Below, piece by piece: positions 9,001 through 21,334 of a stretch of DNA of 64,000 nt. This stretch comes from Stentor roeselii. Its lineage: Eukaryota; Ciliophora; Heterotrichea; Heterotrichida; Stentoridae. The stretch is taken from contig RSEH01000111.1 of NCBI GenBank assembly GCA_006503475.1, forward strand, positions 83,998-147,997. The letters are read 5' to 3'. Position numbers and translations under genes: made by a program. The notes beneath the pieces were generated by a model, which saw nothing but the letters and a program-made list of their open reading frames with translations, was not told the DNA's origin and made no database searches. The stretch's first letter is position 1. Each line of letters begins with the position of its first letter.

Positions 9001-10701
9001 TTATTTAGCCAGGGTGAACCGTTGATGGTAACTTTCCTCGTTGAACTTCACGGTTTCCACATCTTCATCGTCGTCGAACCAGCTGCCAGTGCTTTGGTTG
9101 TCTTCGCAGTCAGCGTCAAGACAGTCTTCTTGAGGAATTTCAGGACTACTTGCGTAGCCTTCTCGTTCATATCTTTGAATCGCTTCTGCCCTTTTGTTTT
9201 CACTTTCATTGATGTAGTCTTGGTACTCGTCGTCGTTCATTTTGTAATCATTGATGCCTTCGTTGAGCCAGGGACTTTTTAAAGCTTCTTCTGCAGTGAT
9301 TCGCTTTTCTGGGCGAAATTCAAGCATTGGAAGTAAAAATCCGCATAAAGATTCAGCTTCTTTTGGAAGCATTCGGTATTTCTCGACCATTACGTCGAAT
9401 AAAAGCCAGATTTTTAACTGTTTGATGCTTTTTAGCTCGCCTTTTGAATTTAGAAGCTTTTTTGCATACATCCCCGAAAGTGCCCAGTCGTTTGGCATCA
9501 GGCCTAAGGTTTCTATCATTTGAGCTAGATGGTCTTCGTCTTTTCCGAACTCGTCGTTTGAACGAGGGTCGAAAAGGAAGTCGCCGGTGAGGAGTTCGAA
9601 TAACATGCATGCGAAACTCCAAATGTCTGCTGTATGGTTGTAGTCTATGCCAAGGATCACCTCTGGAGACCGATACTGTCGAGTCTGTATTTCCGTAGAA
9701 AAGTGATGATGAAGCCAGCATGCATTTCCCAAATCAGCGATTTTCACTTCCAAATTCGGGTCGATTTCTTGAAGATAAATCGATTCCTCACTCTGGACTT
9801 TCGAAGTACTAGCCTGACTTTTCTTCTTATTCCTCTTTTTCTTCTTTTTCTTACTCATCATATCAGAGTCTTGTAAATTAGAGTCATTTTCCCTTAAAAC
9901 ATCCTGAGTCTTTTTCTGTTCCTGTTTTCTTTTCCTATACCTTTTTTTCTTATCAATTTTTTTCTGTTTCTTTTCATCAATTTCTTTGACAAGGCTTGTC
10001 TTCGGCTCTTTAACAACCACAGCAAGAGGTTCACGAGTTTCAATTTTTCCTTTAGTGAAAAGTTCCTTCACTTGTGCCTGGGTCAGTTGGACAATAACAT
10101 TTTCCGGTTTAAGGTCAGTATGAATAACGCCACAGATACGGTGAAGATAATCAAGACCTACAAGGACCTGTTTGCTGATCCTTCTTGCGAGGTTGATAGG
10201 AAGTCCTTTGTACTGGTAAAATTTGATGATTTCCAACAAATTCACCCCGAGTACCTCGAAGACCAGACAAATGTGAGTCCCGTTCACTCCAGTATGGCTG
10301 AAAGTATTCAAAAGCTGCACCACGTAGCAGTGGTTTATTGAAACACCGTGTTTATCGATGTGGCTTGCCTCCATAGGATGGTACGCTTTGACCGCCGCCG
10401 CCCATAGCGGCTCGTTGTATGATCGAGATATTTTTAATAGAAGGTCGATCTCGTCTAGTGCGGCTTCAGTGTAGTTCGCGGCTGACCGCTGCACTTTCAT
10501 TGCTACGAATGAACCGTATTTTGTGTCTTTGCATAACCAGACTGTTGAAAAGTGACCCCAGCCTAACTTCTGAACTACCAGGTACCGGTTGATGAACAAG
10601 TCACCGATTTCTACTGGGTGGTAGCCCCCTGGTTTGTAATCTTTTGCGCTTTCTTTGGTGTCGTCGTAAATAACCGAGCTTTCATCGTCGAAGCTGGACA
10701 T
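9001..10701 (-). CDS. SRPK: SR-protein kinase (SRPK family)
   Basis: 566 residues. The kinase lobe opens with LGWGHFSTVW (residues about 46 to 55), the Lys of VAMK at 69, and NCYVVQLLNTFSHTGVNGTHICLVFEVLG. The catalytic loop HTDLKPENV is of SRPK type (HTD, not HRD). A Lys-rich spacer of roughly 75 residues splits the kinase, a hallmark of SRPKs, where it controls localisation. After it come KIADLGNACW, RQYRSPEVILG and DIWSFACMLFELLTGDFLF. The C-terminal tail is acidic. SRPKs phosphorylate Arg-Ser repeats of splicing factors, in cytosol and nucleus. That role suits a genome full of minute introns, but this link is inference. The start ATG is at 10701; the region upstream is long and AT-rich. 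Confidence 0.95.
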   Translation of the reverse strand: MSSFDDESSVIYDDTKESAKDYKPGGYHPVEIGDLFINRYLVVQKLGWGHFSTVWLCKDTKYGSFVAMKVQRSAANYTEAALDEIDLLLKISRSYNEPLWAAAVKAYHPMEASHIDKHGVSINHCYVVQLLNTFSHTGVNGTHICLVFEVLGVNLLEIIKFYQYKGLPINLARRISKQVLVGLDYLHRICGVIHTDLKPENVIVQLTQAQVKELFTKGKIETREPLAVVVKEPKTSLVKEIDEKKQKKIDKKKRYRKRKQEQKKTQDVLRENDSNLQDSDMMSKKKKKKRNKKKSQASTSKVQSEESIYLQEIDPNLEVKIADLGNACWLHHHFSTEIQTRQYRSPEVILGIDYNHTADIWSFACMLFELLTGDFLFDPRSNDEFGKDEDHLAQMIETLGLMPNDWALSGMYAKKLLNSKGELKSIKQLKIWLLFDVMVEKYRMLPKEAESLCGFLLPMLEFRPEKRITAEEALKSPWLNEGINDYKMNDDEYQDYINESENKRAEAIQRYEREGYASSPEIPQEDCLDADCEDNQSTGSWFDDDEDVETVKFNEESYHQRFTLAK

Positions 10702-13490
10702 TTTGAATTTATTATTATTACCTTCAAATGAAGACTAAATATCAATTTAAAGCTTTTAATTAAGGGGTTGATGAGGAAGATTGTTTTGGTGAATAGAGGA
10801 ATTACCTTTTGGATTCTTTTAAAAGAAGAGGTTTTATGAAATACCGCTAATCGATTTGGTTGATTTCCTAATAAATGGAATAAATTTAGATTAATATTTA
10901 ATTGACAATCATCATAGTAAAGGAAAGTCAATAATTTTGAACAAACTGAAAAAATCAACTTCTATACTTAAATCTAGAGTTTTACTCATATTTATGTTTT
11001 TACAAAACTTTGGTCAAAATTGTCGAGATTTAATTGGTAAAACAAATGAACATTAGTTGCCGTTAATGCAGAAACATCAGGATTATATAAGTTAAATCTA
11101 TTCTAGTTTTCGTGAATTTTTCTATTCATTTATTTATTCTTTTTTAGTCATTCATTTCTTCTCCCTCTCTTAATAAGATGAAGCTACAAGAAAAAGTCAC
11201 TCTGTATATTCACGAAAAATATTGGAATTTAATAAATTTATTGTAATTTTTAAGTCTTTGTAGTGGTGACTAAAAGAAAAGTGAAGAAATCTATATTGTT
11301 CTAGATGCTCTTATAATAACTGGAATAAAGAAATTTGATCATTTGATAGCCCAGAACCTTACTTATAAGATAACAGCAAATTCCAGTGAGTACTGTTTTA
11401 ACCCATTTAAAGCAGGATGATGTCTGTTCGAAAGTTAAACAAAAGTTTGAGAAATAGAGCTGTATATCAGGATGCAAATAGAATTTTCTTGAAAATAAAA
11501 AATGCTTAAAACAATGCGGTTCTTTTGTTGTAAAAATCTCTGAAATTAAACTATATGATGCATTCTAGGATATCATATCTTTTTGAATGTCCTAAACTAT
11601 TCAATTGCTGTGGTGATGATTGCAAAACTTAAATGAAGGTTAACCTGGTAAATTCAGTCCAGGATGATTTAATGAGATTGACTGAAAGCTTTGCTATTAT
11701 TGGTAACTATGCAAAAAAGAATGCAAAGTATTATTTCCAGCAAGTAAAGCACATAAAGAAAAAAATCAGGCGACTGTCCTTAGAAATATTCCTTAAAATT
11801 GAGAATTTGCGATTCATACAAATGTATTCCCAAATAAATCATTGAAATTTCATGATAATTAATATATGAAGGTATACAAGGTTTTAACTACAAGTATGCT
11901 GAGGAAAGGGCACAAAAGAATACTCAGAGAAGAACCAGAAAATTAATTATAAAAAAATTGAAGGAATAAAAGATTGAAATTGAAAGATGAATCGAAGAAG
12001 AAAAAGAGAGGTGAAAGGTAAGGGTCAGCTATTTTATATCTTATCGATATCCTGTAAAATTTGAATGAATTAGAGATGCATAAGAAATCTAATTGAACAA
12101 TATGTCTAGTAATTATAATTTTGATGATAATTGGGTACTTTTGCAAGCATAATAAAGAGTGAATATTTTACAATTAATTCAAAGTATTAATACAAATTTA
12201 AGGCTAGATATGAATAACTTTAGATATTTATAAAAACAGCATATAAATAGGTCTTCTTAAATCTCTCTTTTTGAAGTCATTTAATAAATAGAAATCTAAG
12301 CCTAATAAATAGGCTAAATGAAGAAAAATTTCGAAATTCTTAGTTTTCCAATTATCACAAAATTATTTTAATAAGTTTTTCTAAATACTAATAGCACAAG
12401 TTTTTTATAGTCATATCAAAAGTAATCGAAGATTAAGTAAAGAAGTTTGTGGTCAAATATTGTTAATATCTGAAATTTATTTTCAGCTTTGGCTTGGTTT
12501 GACTACAGAAAACTATAAATTTAATAATTTAGGTTGTTTAGTATTCAAAGTTTCGTAAAGTACGATGATGGGTTGAAATTTATAATAAATTGGCCATGAT
12601 TTAAAATTCAATAGTTAAATATTCAAATATTTTCTTTTCTAAACAGATCAAGGGTAGTCTCAAATGAATTATATGATTTGAATTCTTTCTGATTTTAATC
12701 TTATAAATCACAGCTCAAAGCTTTGAATTTCAGTAATTTTTATTTGCAAATCTTAAAAATGTTTGAATCCTTTAAGATTAACCACTTCCTTTGCTTTAAG
12801 CTCTCAAAATTCAAAAGTTTAGAAGTTCTATTTGATGATAAAATTGCATATATTGTATTTTGAAGTAATTTCTGTGATTTTAGTGTTTTGGAATATATTT
12901 TATATTGATATTGTATTAGTAATTTGAGATTTTATTATTAATCAAATCAAATCATAAATTATCGATACTAATTTGTTTATTTATAACTTACCTCGCGTTG
13001 AATAAGAATTAGAATCTATCAAAATTCTATTCGTCACCGTACATAATGAAATTCATTTACTCATTATAAATCGCACATAATTCCTTACCTATACATTTGT
13101 TGGGGTGAATATAAAGTGATAGTTGAAATATTTAAGGAATAATATAGCTCCTTAACAAATTTGAAATTAAAATATATGAGAAATACGAAGTTACCAAGAT
13201 TTGATATAATAAATTATATCAAATTTTGTATTTATTCTTAAAAAGCTTATTTTATCATTTCAAAGCCCAAAATTAAGCAGATAATTTATTTTCACAATGT
13301 TTTATTCATCATTTAGTGCTTTAAAGATAAAATTTATTAGATATAATAAAGACTTTCTTTCAAGTTTCATATCTCATTCAAAGTAGTCTAAGGTAAACCT
13401 ATAGTACTATCTTATCCTTAAAAAATAGAGAAATTCTAATTCTCAGCTTCTAACCCAATACCTTTAATTGTTATCTAATAGGCTATAAAT
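10702..13490. other. AT-rich intergenic region, 2.8 kb
   Basis: No supported gene. ORFs here are at most about 70 codons (the largest at 11633..11845, +) and show no domain. A short frame around 11420 to 11560 (+) reads cysteine-rich fragments interrupted by stops (KCLKQCGSF-like), which could be decayed sequence. A perfect inverted repeat is at 13199..13224. The last 200 bp before 13491 must hold the promoter of the cysteine-rich gene; several TATA-like runs are present and none stands out. Confidence 0.6.
13199..13224. repeat. Perfect inverted repeat, two 12-bp arms, 2-bp spacer
   Basis: The left arm atttgatataat at 13199..13210 and the right arm attatatcaaat at 13213..13224 are exact reverse complements separated by AA. 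It lies 266 bp before the start of the cysteine-rich gene. In AT-rich DNA such palindromes arise by chance more easily than their length suggests. Confidence 0.85.
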
Positions 13491-16400
13491 ATGTTGGTTA
13501 TTTTGATCTCATCCCTTCTTGTTCAAGCAAACCTAAACTGCAAAGATTCATGCAAATCATGCACATCCGGATACAACTACAAATCAACCAACTGCCTAAA
13601 CTTTTGCCCTTCAGGCTTTTTCATAAGTGGAAACATTTGCTCTCCAAACAATACCCAGGATCTCGTAACTCTAAATTTCGTCTCTTATCGCAAACACAAA
13701 GGGAACTCAATTGAGAACTTCAGTCATCCTGAAGGTTTCAGCTTCAACAACCTTACAAAAGTGACACCAATAGCAACCCTTGACAGAGGATTTTATTTCT
13801 TTTCCAGTTCTTATCTTGTGTCTAACAAATCTTGGGTTCTAGCCCCGAGCTTCTGCATTTCTATTTACTTAAAAGCCTATAATGCAGGAAAGATCTTGGA
13901 AGTGACTCACAATTCAAAGACTTACCTTTTGATTCATTACAACAATTCAAATGTCATTATGAGATTCCCATATTTAAACATAACTAAAGATGAAGAGTAC
14001 ATAAGATCTGTTCCAACACTTCCTGGAATTTGGAAGTTGATTTATTTGAATGTGGCTCAATATTCATATTATTTGACAATATTATTTGATAGATGGAGTT
14101 ATGAATGGAGATTTTATTATGAGTTTCGAATGGATACTGATCAAGCAATTTTCACTCTTGGAGCACCAAACAACTCAAGTTTTCAAGGATTTCTCGCTTA
14201 TCTATCAATGAAAAACTCAGGGAAATGCATCGACAACTTTTTATTATCAAATAATTGTGGGTTTAATCAGTACCTATCATCAAGTCTTTGCATAAACTGT
14301 TCAGATTTCACCACAGAAATACTATTTTGCACAAGAAACTCATCAAACCTTTGCTATTCAACTATCTGCGACGACTGCGAAAGTTACATGTATGAAACCT
14401 GCAGTGAAAACTTAACTTTAAACTGGTCAAATCCTGGAAAAAACTGTAAATCTGGAGAAAATTTCAACTGCAGTGACTGTGAATCGGGATACAACAAAAG
14501 TGAAGGCCTTTGCATCTACCTCCCAAGTGATCCATCCTCAATAGTCCTACGTCTTGACGACTTCAAAGAGTTCCAAGGTGGTTACTTCCAAAGTGGTTCT
14601 AATTCATCCACATATTCTCCATTTAAAAACCCTCAGCAAGACGACCCAATGGCTTTAAGCTTTCGAGGGTACCACTTCAACAGCATCCAGTACATGACGG
14701 CGAAATCGTTAATCCTTAATCATTCTTTCACAGTTTCTGTGTGGGCGTTGATGACTTCAAGATTTTTCCTCAGTTCGAAGAATTTCAAGCTGATGTCTGA
14801 TTCTTCTGTAGTCTTAACGTTGGGTAATCATGATGTAATGATTGAAGAGTACCTCAGTGGCAACTGCAGCTTAAACGTATGGAGTTTCTTCGGCGCTTCT
14901 GTTGAATGGCGAAATAATTCAACTCATATTCGAACCTTCTGCGGGAAATATGTGAGTGAACCGCATAGTGTTGCTTGGATGGCTTTTTATGACATGCCAG
15001 AGGAAAAGAATATTTCAGTTGAGTCCTCAAGTAACTTTATATATCGAGTGACTTTTAACCAATTTAGAGTCTTGGACTTCACTGATCTCTTAAAAATCTG
15101 TTCAACTGCTGGTAGCACCTCATGTTTATCATCTGCACATCCTAGTTATTACATGATATTCTCAATAAATGCTTATTATCCCTGCCATTCATCGTGTACT
15201 GCTGGATGCTCCACTTGGGGTACTTGTAATCAATGCAAACGAGTTCAATGTAGAACTTGTGATAACTTTGGAAGTTCTTGCGTTGAAGACATTGAATTTT
15301 TACCTTGCGCTTCAGATTTTCACTTGTCTGAAGATAACCAGACCTGCTGTAGAAAGAGATGTTCGATGTGTTTCGGGTATAATACTTATACTTGCAGCAA
15401 ATGTGTACCTGGGTATGTCCTCGTTGGGTACTATTGTGCTTTGGCTTGCCCTACAGGGTATACTTTAAATGGAAGTGTCTGTGTCGCTCCTGCTACTGAT
15501 GTTATGTTAAATGTGAACTTTGATAAAATCGCTGATAATTTCAGTGATGTTTATGGAAATCAGTTTTTTACTGGAAGTTCTGATGAGTTCTACCCTTGTG
15601 CAGCTTATCATGACCCGATTCCTGCTAAGTCAAGAGGTTTTTATTTTAGAAATTATTCTTATATTTATACCTCGAATTTTACTTTGAGTTTTAATTGTAC
15701 CTTTGCTTTTTGGATATGGCAGAAAACTCCTGGAATTTTATTGACTAAGAGGAGTTTACAGATAAACTCGACTTTTACTTTGAAGTATTTGAATAATATA
15801 TATCAGATGAAAACGATTCCTAGTCAGACATGGTATCAAATGAATTTAGGAACTACATCGAACTATTTATATTTTTATTTTATATCGCTGGATGGGTTAG
15901 GTGGTAATCCAAACACTCCTTTTAACGAATTCTTATTTGATGATGAACCATCACCAATCTATATTGGATCATCTTCATTTGGCTTTGAAGGATTCCTTTG
16001 GAAGTTTATGATTTATAATAAGTATGTTTACTCTGTTGGCTTAATTACCTGCAATCAGACATATGTTAATAATTGCTATTGGAACTGCTCTTTGGATCAA
16101 TATGTTGAAAATAATACATGTCAGCCATGCTTAAATAATTGTAGTAATGGATGCGTTCGAGGAAGTGATTGCAATTTGTGTCTGGATCTTGGGTGTTATC
16201 AATGTGATTACTTCAATGATAGTTGTAAGAAATGTGTTACTAATGCAAGTAAAAAGATAAAATGTGAATGCGATTCCGGGTTTTACTGGAGAAATGATTC
16301 GATGGCCTGCAAGCCTTGCATAGATCATTGCTCAAAATGTACAAATTCTGACTTCTGCCAAGTATGCAATATAAATTTTACCTTAAGTATCAACAATTCA

Positions 16401-19400
16401 TGTTATTGCAAATCAGACTATTTCATTGATAATAATTCAGCTTGTCGCCCTTGCCACGAGTTATGTGATAAATGCAATGGTTTATACTCAAGTAATTGCA
16501 TTTCTTGTACTACTGACAAACTTCTCAATAACGGTTCGTGTGTTTGCAAGAGTGGCTTTTATTTGTCTGGTTTAGCTTGCCTCCCTTGTCCTTATGGGTG
16601 TTCTGAGTGCTTGAATTCAACTTTTTGCACAAGCTGTGAGAATAACTTTCTGAAAATTGATCAAAATAACTCATGTCCTAATACAAACTACTCTGATATA
16701 GGATGTTGTGAGAAATGCCATCCAATGTGTCTTAGTTGTAATGGTTCATCCGAAAATCATTGTCTGTCATGTGGATTCAACCAAATTCTCACAGAAAATC
16801 AATGCATTTGCAACATTTCTTACTATCAAGTAGGTTTTACCTGTTTCTACTGCGACCCATTACAAAATCTCAGGGTGTTAGAAAACAAATGCATTTGTAA
16901 AGAAGAATATTTTAACAATAGCTATCAATGTTCTCCCTGCCACAACTCATGCAAAACATGTAAAGGCCCAAGCGAAATTGATTGTCTTGATTGCCAAGCG
17001 GAACTCAACAAAACCAATAACTTATGTTTATGCCAAACAGACCAATATTGGAATGGCACTAACTGCAGCACCTGTGATGCAAGTAAACATCTTATTGCAG
17101 ATTATTTTAATTGCAAGTGCAAAGACGGGTTCTTTCCAGATCAAAACAACACCTGTTTACCTTGCAGCTTAAAATGTCAAACTTGTTCAGGTGAATCAGT
17201 CTCTGATTGTTTGACCTGCCATAACCATTCTTACTTAAATAACTCTCAATGTTTTTGCAAGGACGAGTACTACACAAGTGATTTGACTTGCTTACCTTGT
17301 CGTCGAGGGTGTAAGAAATGTCTTGGGCCTCTTGCATCAGATTGTTTATGTGAAGTTAACAAAACCTGGGCAACTTGCACTTGTCCGACTCATATGTTTT
17401 GGGATATTATTTGTCATACATGTCACTCATCTTGCCGGGAATGCTCAGGAGAGCAATATTTTAAGTGCACTCAATGCAGCTCTTACTATTTGAAAGGCCT
17501 TTGCTATGAAAGCTGTCCTAGAGGGTTTCAAGTAATAGAGTCAGAATGTGTCGTTATTCAAAACAACTCGCTTAGCTTCCAGTTTGACAGTGATTCGCCT
17601 TTGATTGAAAGAGTAAGTCAAAAAAGTGCATTTTTTACAAGTGAAAAATCGAAAAATTATCCATTTCCACTTAACAACCGTGGTTTATTCTTTCCTGAGA
17701 ATTCATTATCACTTATCTTCAAATCATCTGGAAGACCTTTCGTTTCCCCAACGTTTTCTATATCAACTTGGGTGAAAGTAATGAAAAATTCTGAAGTCCT
17801 TTCAATCAAATCATCTGAAGATTTCAGTATTCGATTCAGTATTTCACAAAATGCGGATTTTTACTTGGTTCTTAATAAAACCAGTGAAAATTTTCAGTTT
17901 GAAATAGGTTCAAACAGTTCAAATTGGCATAACTATTTATTGAGTGTTGCTTATAACTTAAGTTATACTTTTACTCCGAGAGTAGATGGCAAAATTATTT
18001 ATAAAATTGAAATTCCAATGATTCCTTATAAAGATTCATCAAGTTCTATTCTAACTTTTGGAAGTTCTGATGAACTGATGTTTAGTGGATTTTTATATTC
18101 CTTTGAAATTTTCACATCTGAACCTTTGCTTGATAATCTCATGATATCTCATAAAGATAGTTGTAAAATTTCACCATCGGCATTATCTGAATGTCTTGAT
18201 GAATGTTTAGAATACGAATATTCTTCAGAAGGGTTTTGCCAACAATGTGAAAAAAATTGCACATATGGATGCATCAATTCAACTAATTGTTCTCCATGTT
18301 TTCAAGAACACTGTGAAATTTGCAATATCTTATCAATTAACTCATGCACGAAATGTGAAAATACATACCATGTGAAAAATGGAAATTGCGTTTTTTGTAA
18401 GGATTTAGAGTTTTTTGATTATTCTAAGAAGAAATGTGAAGCATGTCCAAGTCTTTGTCTTGCTTGTTTTGATCTGAATCACTGTTTATCATGCGTGGGA
18501 AACAGCACTTTGAAAGAATCTTCTTACTGTGAGTGTGATTTCGGGTTCAAAAAACAAGAAAGGCAATGTGTAAAGAGATATTTCATGGCTTTATTGACTA
18601 TTAGCTTTTCAAATGTGATAACTATTACTTTTGATGAAGTTCTTGAAAACACTATGAACGTTGAGGACTTGTCGCTGAAGGTTAACTCAAAAGAAGTAGA
18701 ATTTTTATTTACCATGAAGAATATTTCTTTATATACAATAGAAATCATTTTAGATGATGAGACGAAAAAAGGTAATGAACGGGAACTTCAAATCAGATTT
18801 TCTAAGAAAATTATTTCAATTTATGGATCGGTTCTGACAAAGGACTCTTTTGAATTTAAGTTGTTTTATATTCCTAAAGTTGAGTATATAGAGGACCTGG
18901 AAAATATGAAAGAGTCTGTAAAGACTTTGACTACTGCTGCATCAGCATCTGCTTTAGCATCAGGAGCGATTTTAATGAACCCGACAACATTTTTTAATTT
19001 ACTAAATCTTGTTGAAATGTTTTCATACTCTTTGCTCTTCGATATTACTTTTCATGAAGCTTTCATTGAGTTCATGATGAACTTGAAAAAATCTACAAAA
19101 CTTCCATCAATGGAGTTGTCGATAAAAAAAAATGATGGAAAATTACCTAAAAAATATATTTTATTTGGAATTGAATCAAATATAATTGTCATTAATTCTG
19201 GTTTTATGCTTATTTCTTTAGTTTGTGTCGGGATCATAGCATTTTTATTTCATTTGGGCTCATTAATGAACTCTGAAATAATAAAATATATCTGCAATAA
19301 AGCTAAAAAAGTTTTATTTTTCAGGTGGTTTAATCGGTTTTTTATTCAAGGGTGCTTCGATTTCACTATTTTTTGTTTGATAAGTTTAAAATATTCAGAA

Positions 19401-20060
19401 ATTTCTTCAATGTCTGAAATTTTTTACTTGTGCGTTTGTTGTTTGGTCTTGGTAAGTTTTAATTAGTTCTTTCTTGTTTTTTGCTTCTTGATCAATGTTT
19501 ATTTTATAAGAAAAATGACTTACCCGGTTACGAGATCTGAACTTGCTGAAAGACATCCTTATTTTTCATGTATATTAGAAGAATTTAACTGCACTGATTC
19601 AGATAAATGTTTGTATTACTTGATTTTCACTGCTCGTAGAATGGTTTTATCAGTTTTTATCATTTATAGTAATGGAATCTTTCAACTCACTGTTGGAGTT
19701 TCCTTCTGTTTCATGGTACTTTTTATTTAGAATTTATTTTATTTACTCAAAACTCAACCTTTTCTTGATAAAAAAGAAAATTATATAATGTGTATTAATG
19801 AAGTTCTCCTACTCTTCTTTTATTTGGACTTGATTATGGCTCAAATTGAAATTTTTTATCATTCTGAAACAATTTCTGCTATTAATATGAAAATTGTGCT
19901 TGCAACATTAGGATTAAATATTTTTGTGAATACAATCAAGAGCATCTTTAGCATTGCTATTAAGATTAAGCTTAAATTAATTCGAAGATTCACGAAGGTC
20001 ATACCTATTGAAAATTTAACTTCAACCACCAAGAATCCGTCAATGACTAAAATAGATTAA
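13491..20060 (+). CDS. Giant cysteine-rich, LamG-like surface/membrane protein, two 15-nt introns
   Basis: Spliced length 2,179 residues: exons 13491..19451, 19467..19715 and 19731..20060. A signal peptide (MLVILISSLLVQAN) is followed by a CKDSCKSC start. The body alternates four beta-rich, LamG/concanavalin-like modules (about residues 57-250, 350-560, 665-860, 1360-1570; each has an 'RGFYF' or 'RGYHF'-type strand) with furin/EGF-like cysteine repeats, densest at about 880-1350. Many N-glycosylation sites (NCS, NNS, NGS) are present. The last ~300 residues hold several hydrophobic helices (starting IIVINSGFMLISLVCVGIIAFLF), so the protein is anchored with a large extracellular part. It resembles the cysteine-rich/GCC2-GCC3 superfamily of ciliates. 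Function unknown; adhesion or receptor roles are guesses. The 3' half of a paralog is at 62.0 kb. Confidence 0.9.
19452..19466 (+). other. 15-nt intron 1 of the cysteine-rich gene
   Basis: Sequence gtaagttttaattag, A at position 10, phase 0. It holds an in-frame TAG. Its position matches the intron at 62550..62564 in the paralog, between two membrane-helix segments. Confidence 0.95.
19716..19730 (+). other. 15-nt intron 2 of the cysteine-rich gene
   Basis: Sequence gtactttttatttag, A at position 10, phase 0, in-frame TAG. It joins GVSFCFM to NLFYLLKTQ. The paralog at 62 kb has no intron here. Confidence 0.94.
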
Positions 20061-21334
20061 TAAAATTATTAGTTTTAATTGATAAATGCAATCTTAATGA
20101 AAAATGAATGATTTAATATTGAAGATACTTCTCATTCAATAATTTTCACAACTAAGAAATGATACTTTTGGGTAGTTTTCTTAACAAAAACTAAGTCAAT
20201 CGACCTGGAAAAGAAATATGAAACGATTCGCATGATCAAACGATTCACTTGGAGTTTAATGAAAGTCAATTCAACTAAAATAAACTCGAATTATTTAGAA
20301 ATATTTTAAAAACCACAAGTTTGATTTATAAGAATGAAAATTAGATTTGAAATTAATTTAAGCGTTAAAACTAACTAATATTTTCAGTAAAGATATTCTT
20401 ATCATTATTTTTTCATATTCAATCATCTATAACAAAGGAACAGAATTAGAAACAGAATGATCCATTTTACAGCAAAAAGCTATAGGGATTCATTTAAAAT
20501 AAAAACTGAGACCTTCGCTCAAAAAAAAATATTCCAAACTCAACTTGTAGTGCTCTGAGTTTTTTTAAATAATTTGGATAAAAAAGAAAAAGTTATAAAC
20601 TAATGAAAGTTTTAAAATTTTGTCACTTAATCTAATTTGGTTTGATATTCGAATTTTTAAAATTTAATCTAATCCTGATAGAATAAAATAATTTTCGCCT
20701 TAGAATTATTTAAAAGTCAATTTTAGGAATTTTTAATAACTTTGCCAAGGTGATTCTGATTTATATATTAGCGCTTGCGTTAGCCAGAAGAAATCTGATA
20801 TTTGGGTAAATCAATTTTGCATCGAATTATCTGGCATTCACTCAATTTCGATGACTGCGAGCGTAGAGCTATTAACTATATAATTATAATTAATATTAAA
20901 AGAAAGATTTGATGATAATAAGGCTTATAAACAGAAAAAGGCATGATTATACATCAAGTTCGAAAATCTTGAAAAAATTTTAAAAAATAATCTTCTTTCA
21001 TTTAATACAAATTATTATTTTTAACTGATAGTCGCTCCTGAAATCTTTTTTATATCTTCGAAAGTATATAATGCTGAAAACTGTGTATTAACTGAATAAT
21101 TAAAGAAAAAATATCCATAAAACATTCAAATTATCAAAAAAGGAGTTGATTCAGATTCTTGTTTTCGATTCAAACCGTATCAATCTATAAAAAAAACTTA
21201 AAATTATAAACAATAGTGATTTGATTGATGCAAAAAACTAAATCTAATATAAACTAAATCAGTTTTCATAAAATCACAAATCATTCATTCATAGAAACTT
21301 CTTCCTAAATAGAATAAAAATATTTCCAGCTATA
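20061..21334. other. Intergenic region between convergent genes, 1.27 kb
   Basis: AT-rich, with no ORF of note. It contains one GC-richer, foldable segment at 20771..20864, listed separately. The rest shows only A/T runs. Confidence 0.6.
20771..20864 (+). ncRNA. Candidate structured non-coding RNA, family unknown
   Basis: A GC-richer island in AT-rich spacer. Bases 20771..20779 (GCGCTTGCG) pair with 20856..20864 (TGCGAGCGT) in a 9-bp closing stem that uses three G-U pairs. Those pairs exist only in a plus-strand transcript, which favours that strand. Inside, GCCAGA at 20783..20788 is exactly complementary to TCTGGC at 20830..20835. ATCGAA at 20821..20826 is complementary to TTCGAT at 20847..20852; the two would form a pseudoknot if simultaneous. 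A TATA-like TTATATATTA lies directly upstream. It does not match tRNA, 5S, U1, U2, U4, U5 or U6 consensus that I know, and it has no heterotrich telomere template. An undescribed small RNA is possible; chance is not excluded. Confidence 0.35.

Noticed and set aside
10611-10958. A 115-codon minus-strand ORF over the SRPK start
   Set aside because: It overlaps the kinase N-terminus in another frame, and its low-complexity hydrophobic sequence looks like chance translation of AT-rich DNA.
11633-11845. A 70-codon plus-strand ORF in the long spacer
   Set aside because: No domain, no support from composition, and no flanking exon that joins with a 15-nt intron.
20771-20864. tRNA, spliceosomal snRNA or telomerase RNA for the structured element
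   Set aside because: No T-loop GTTCRA at the right place, no snRNA consensus that I recognise, and no template for a CCCTAACA-type telomere repeat.
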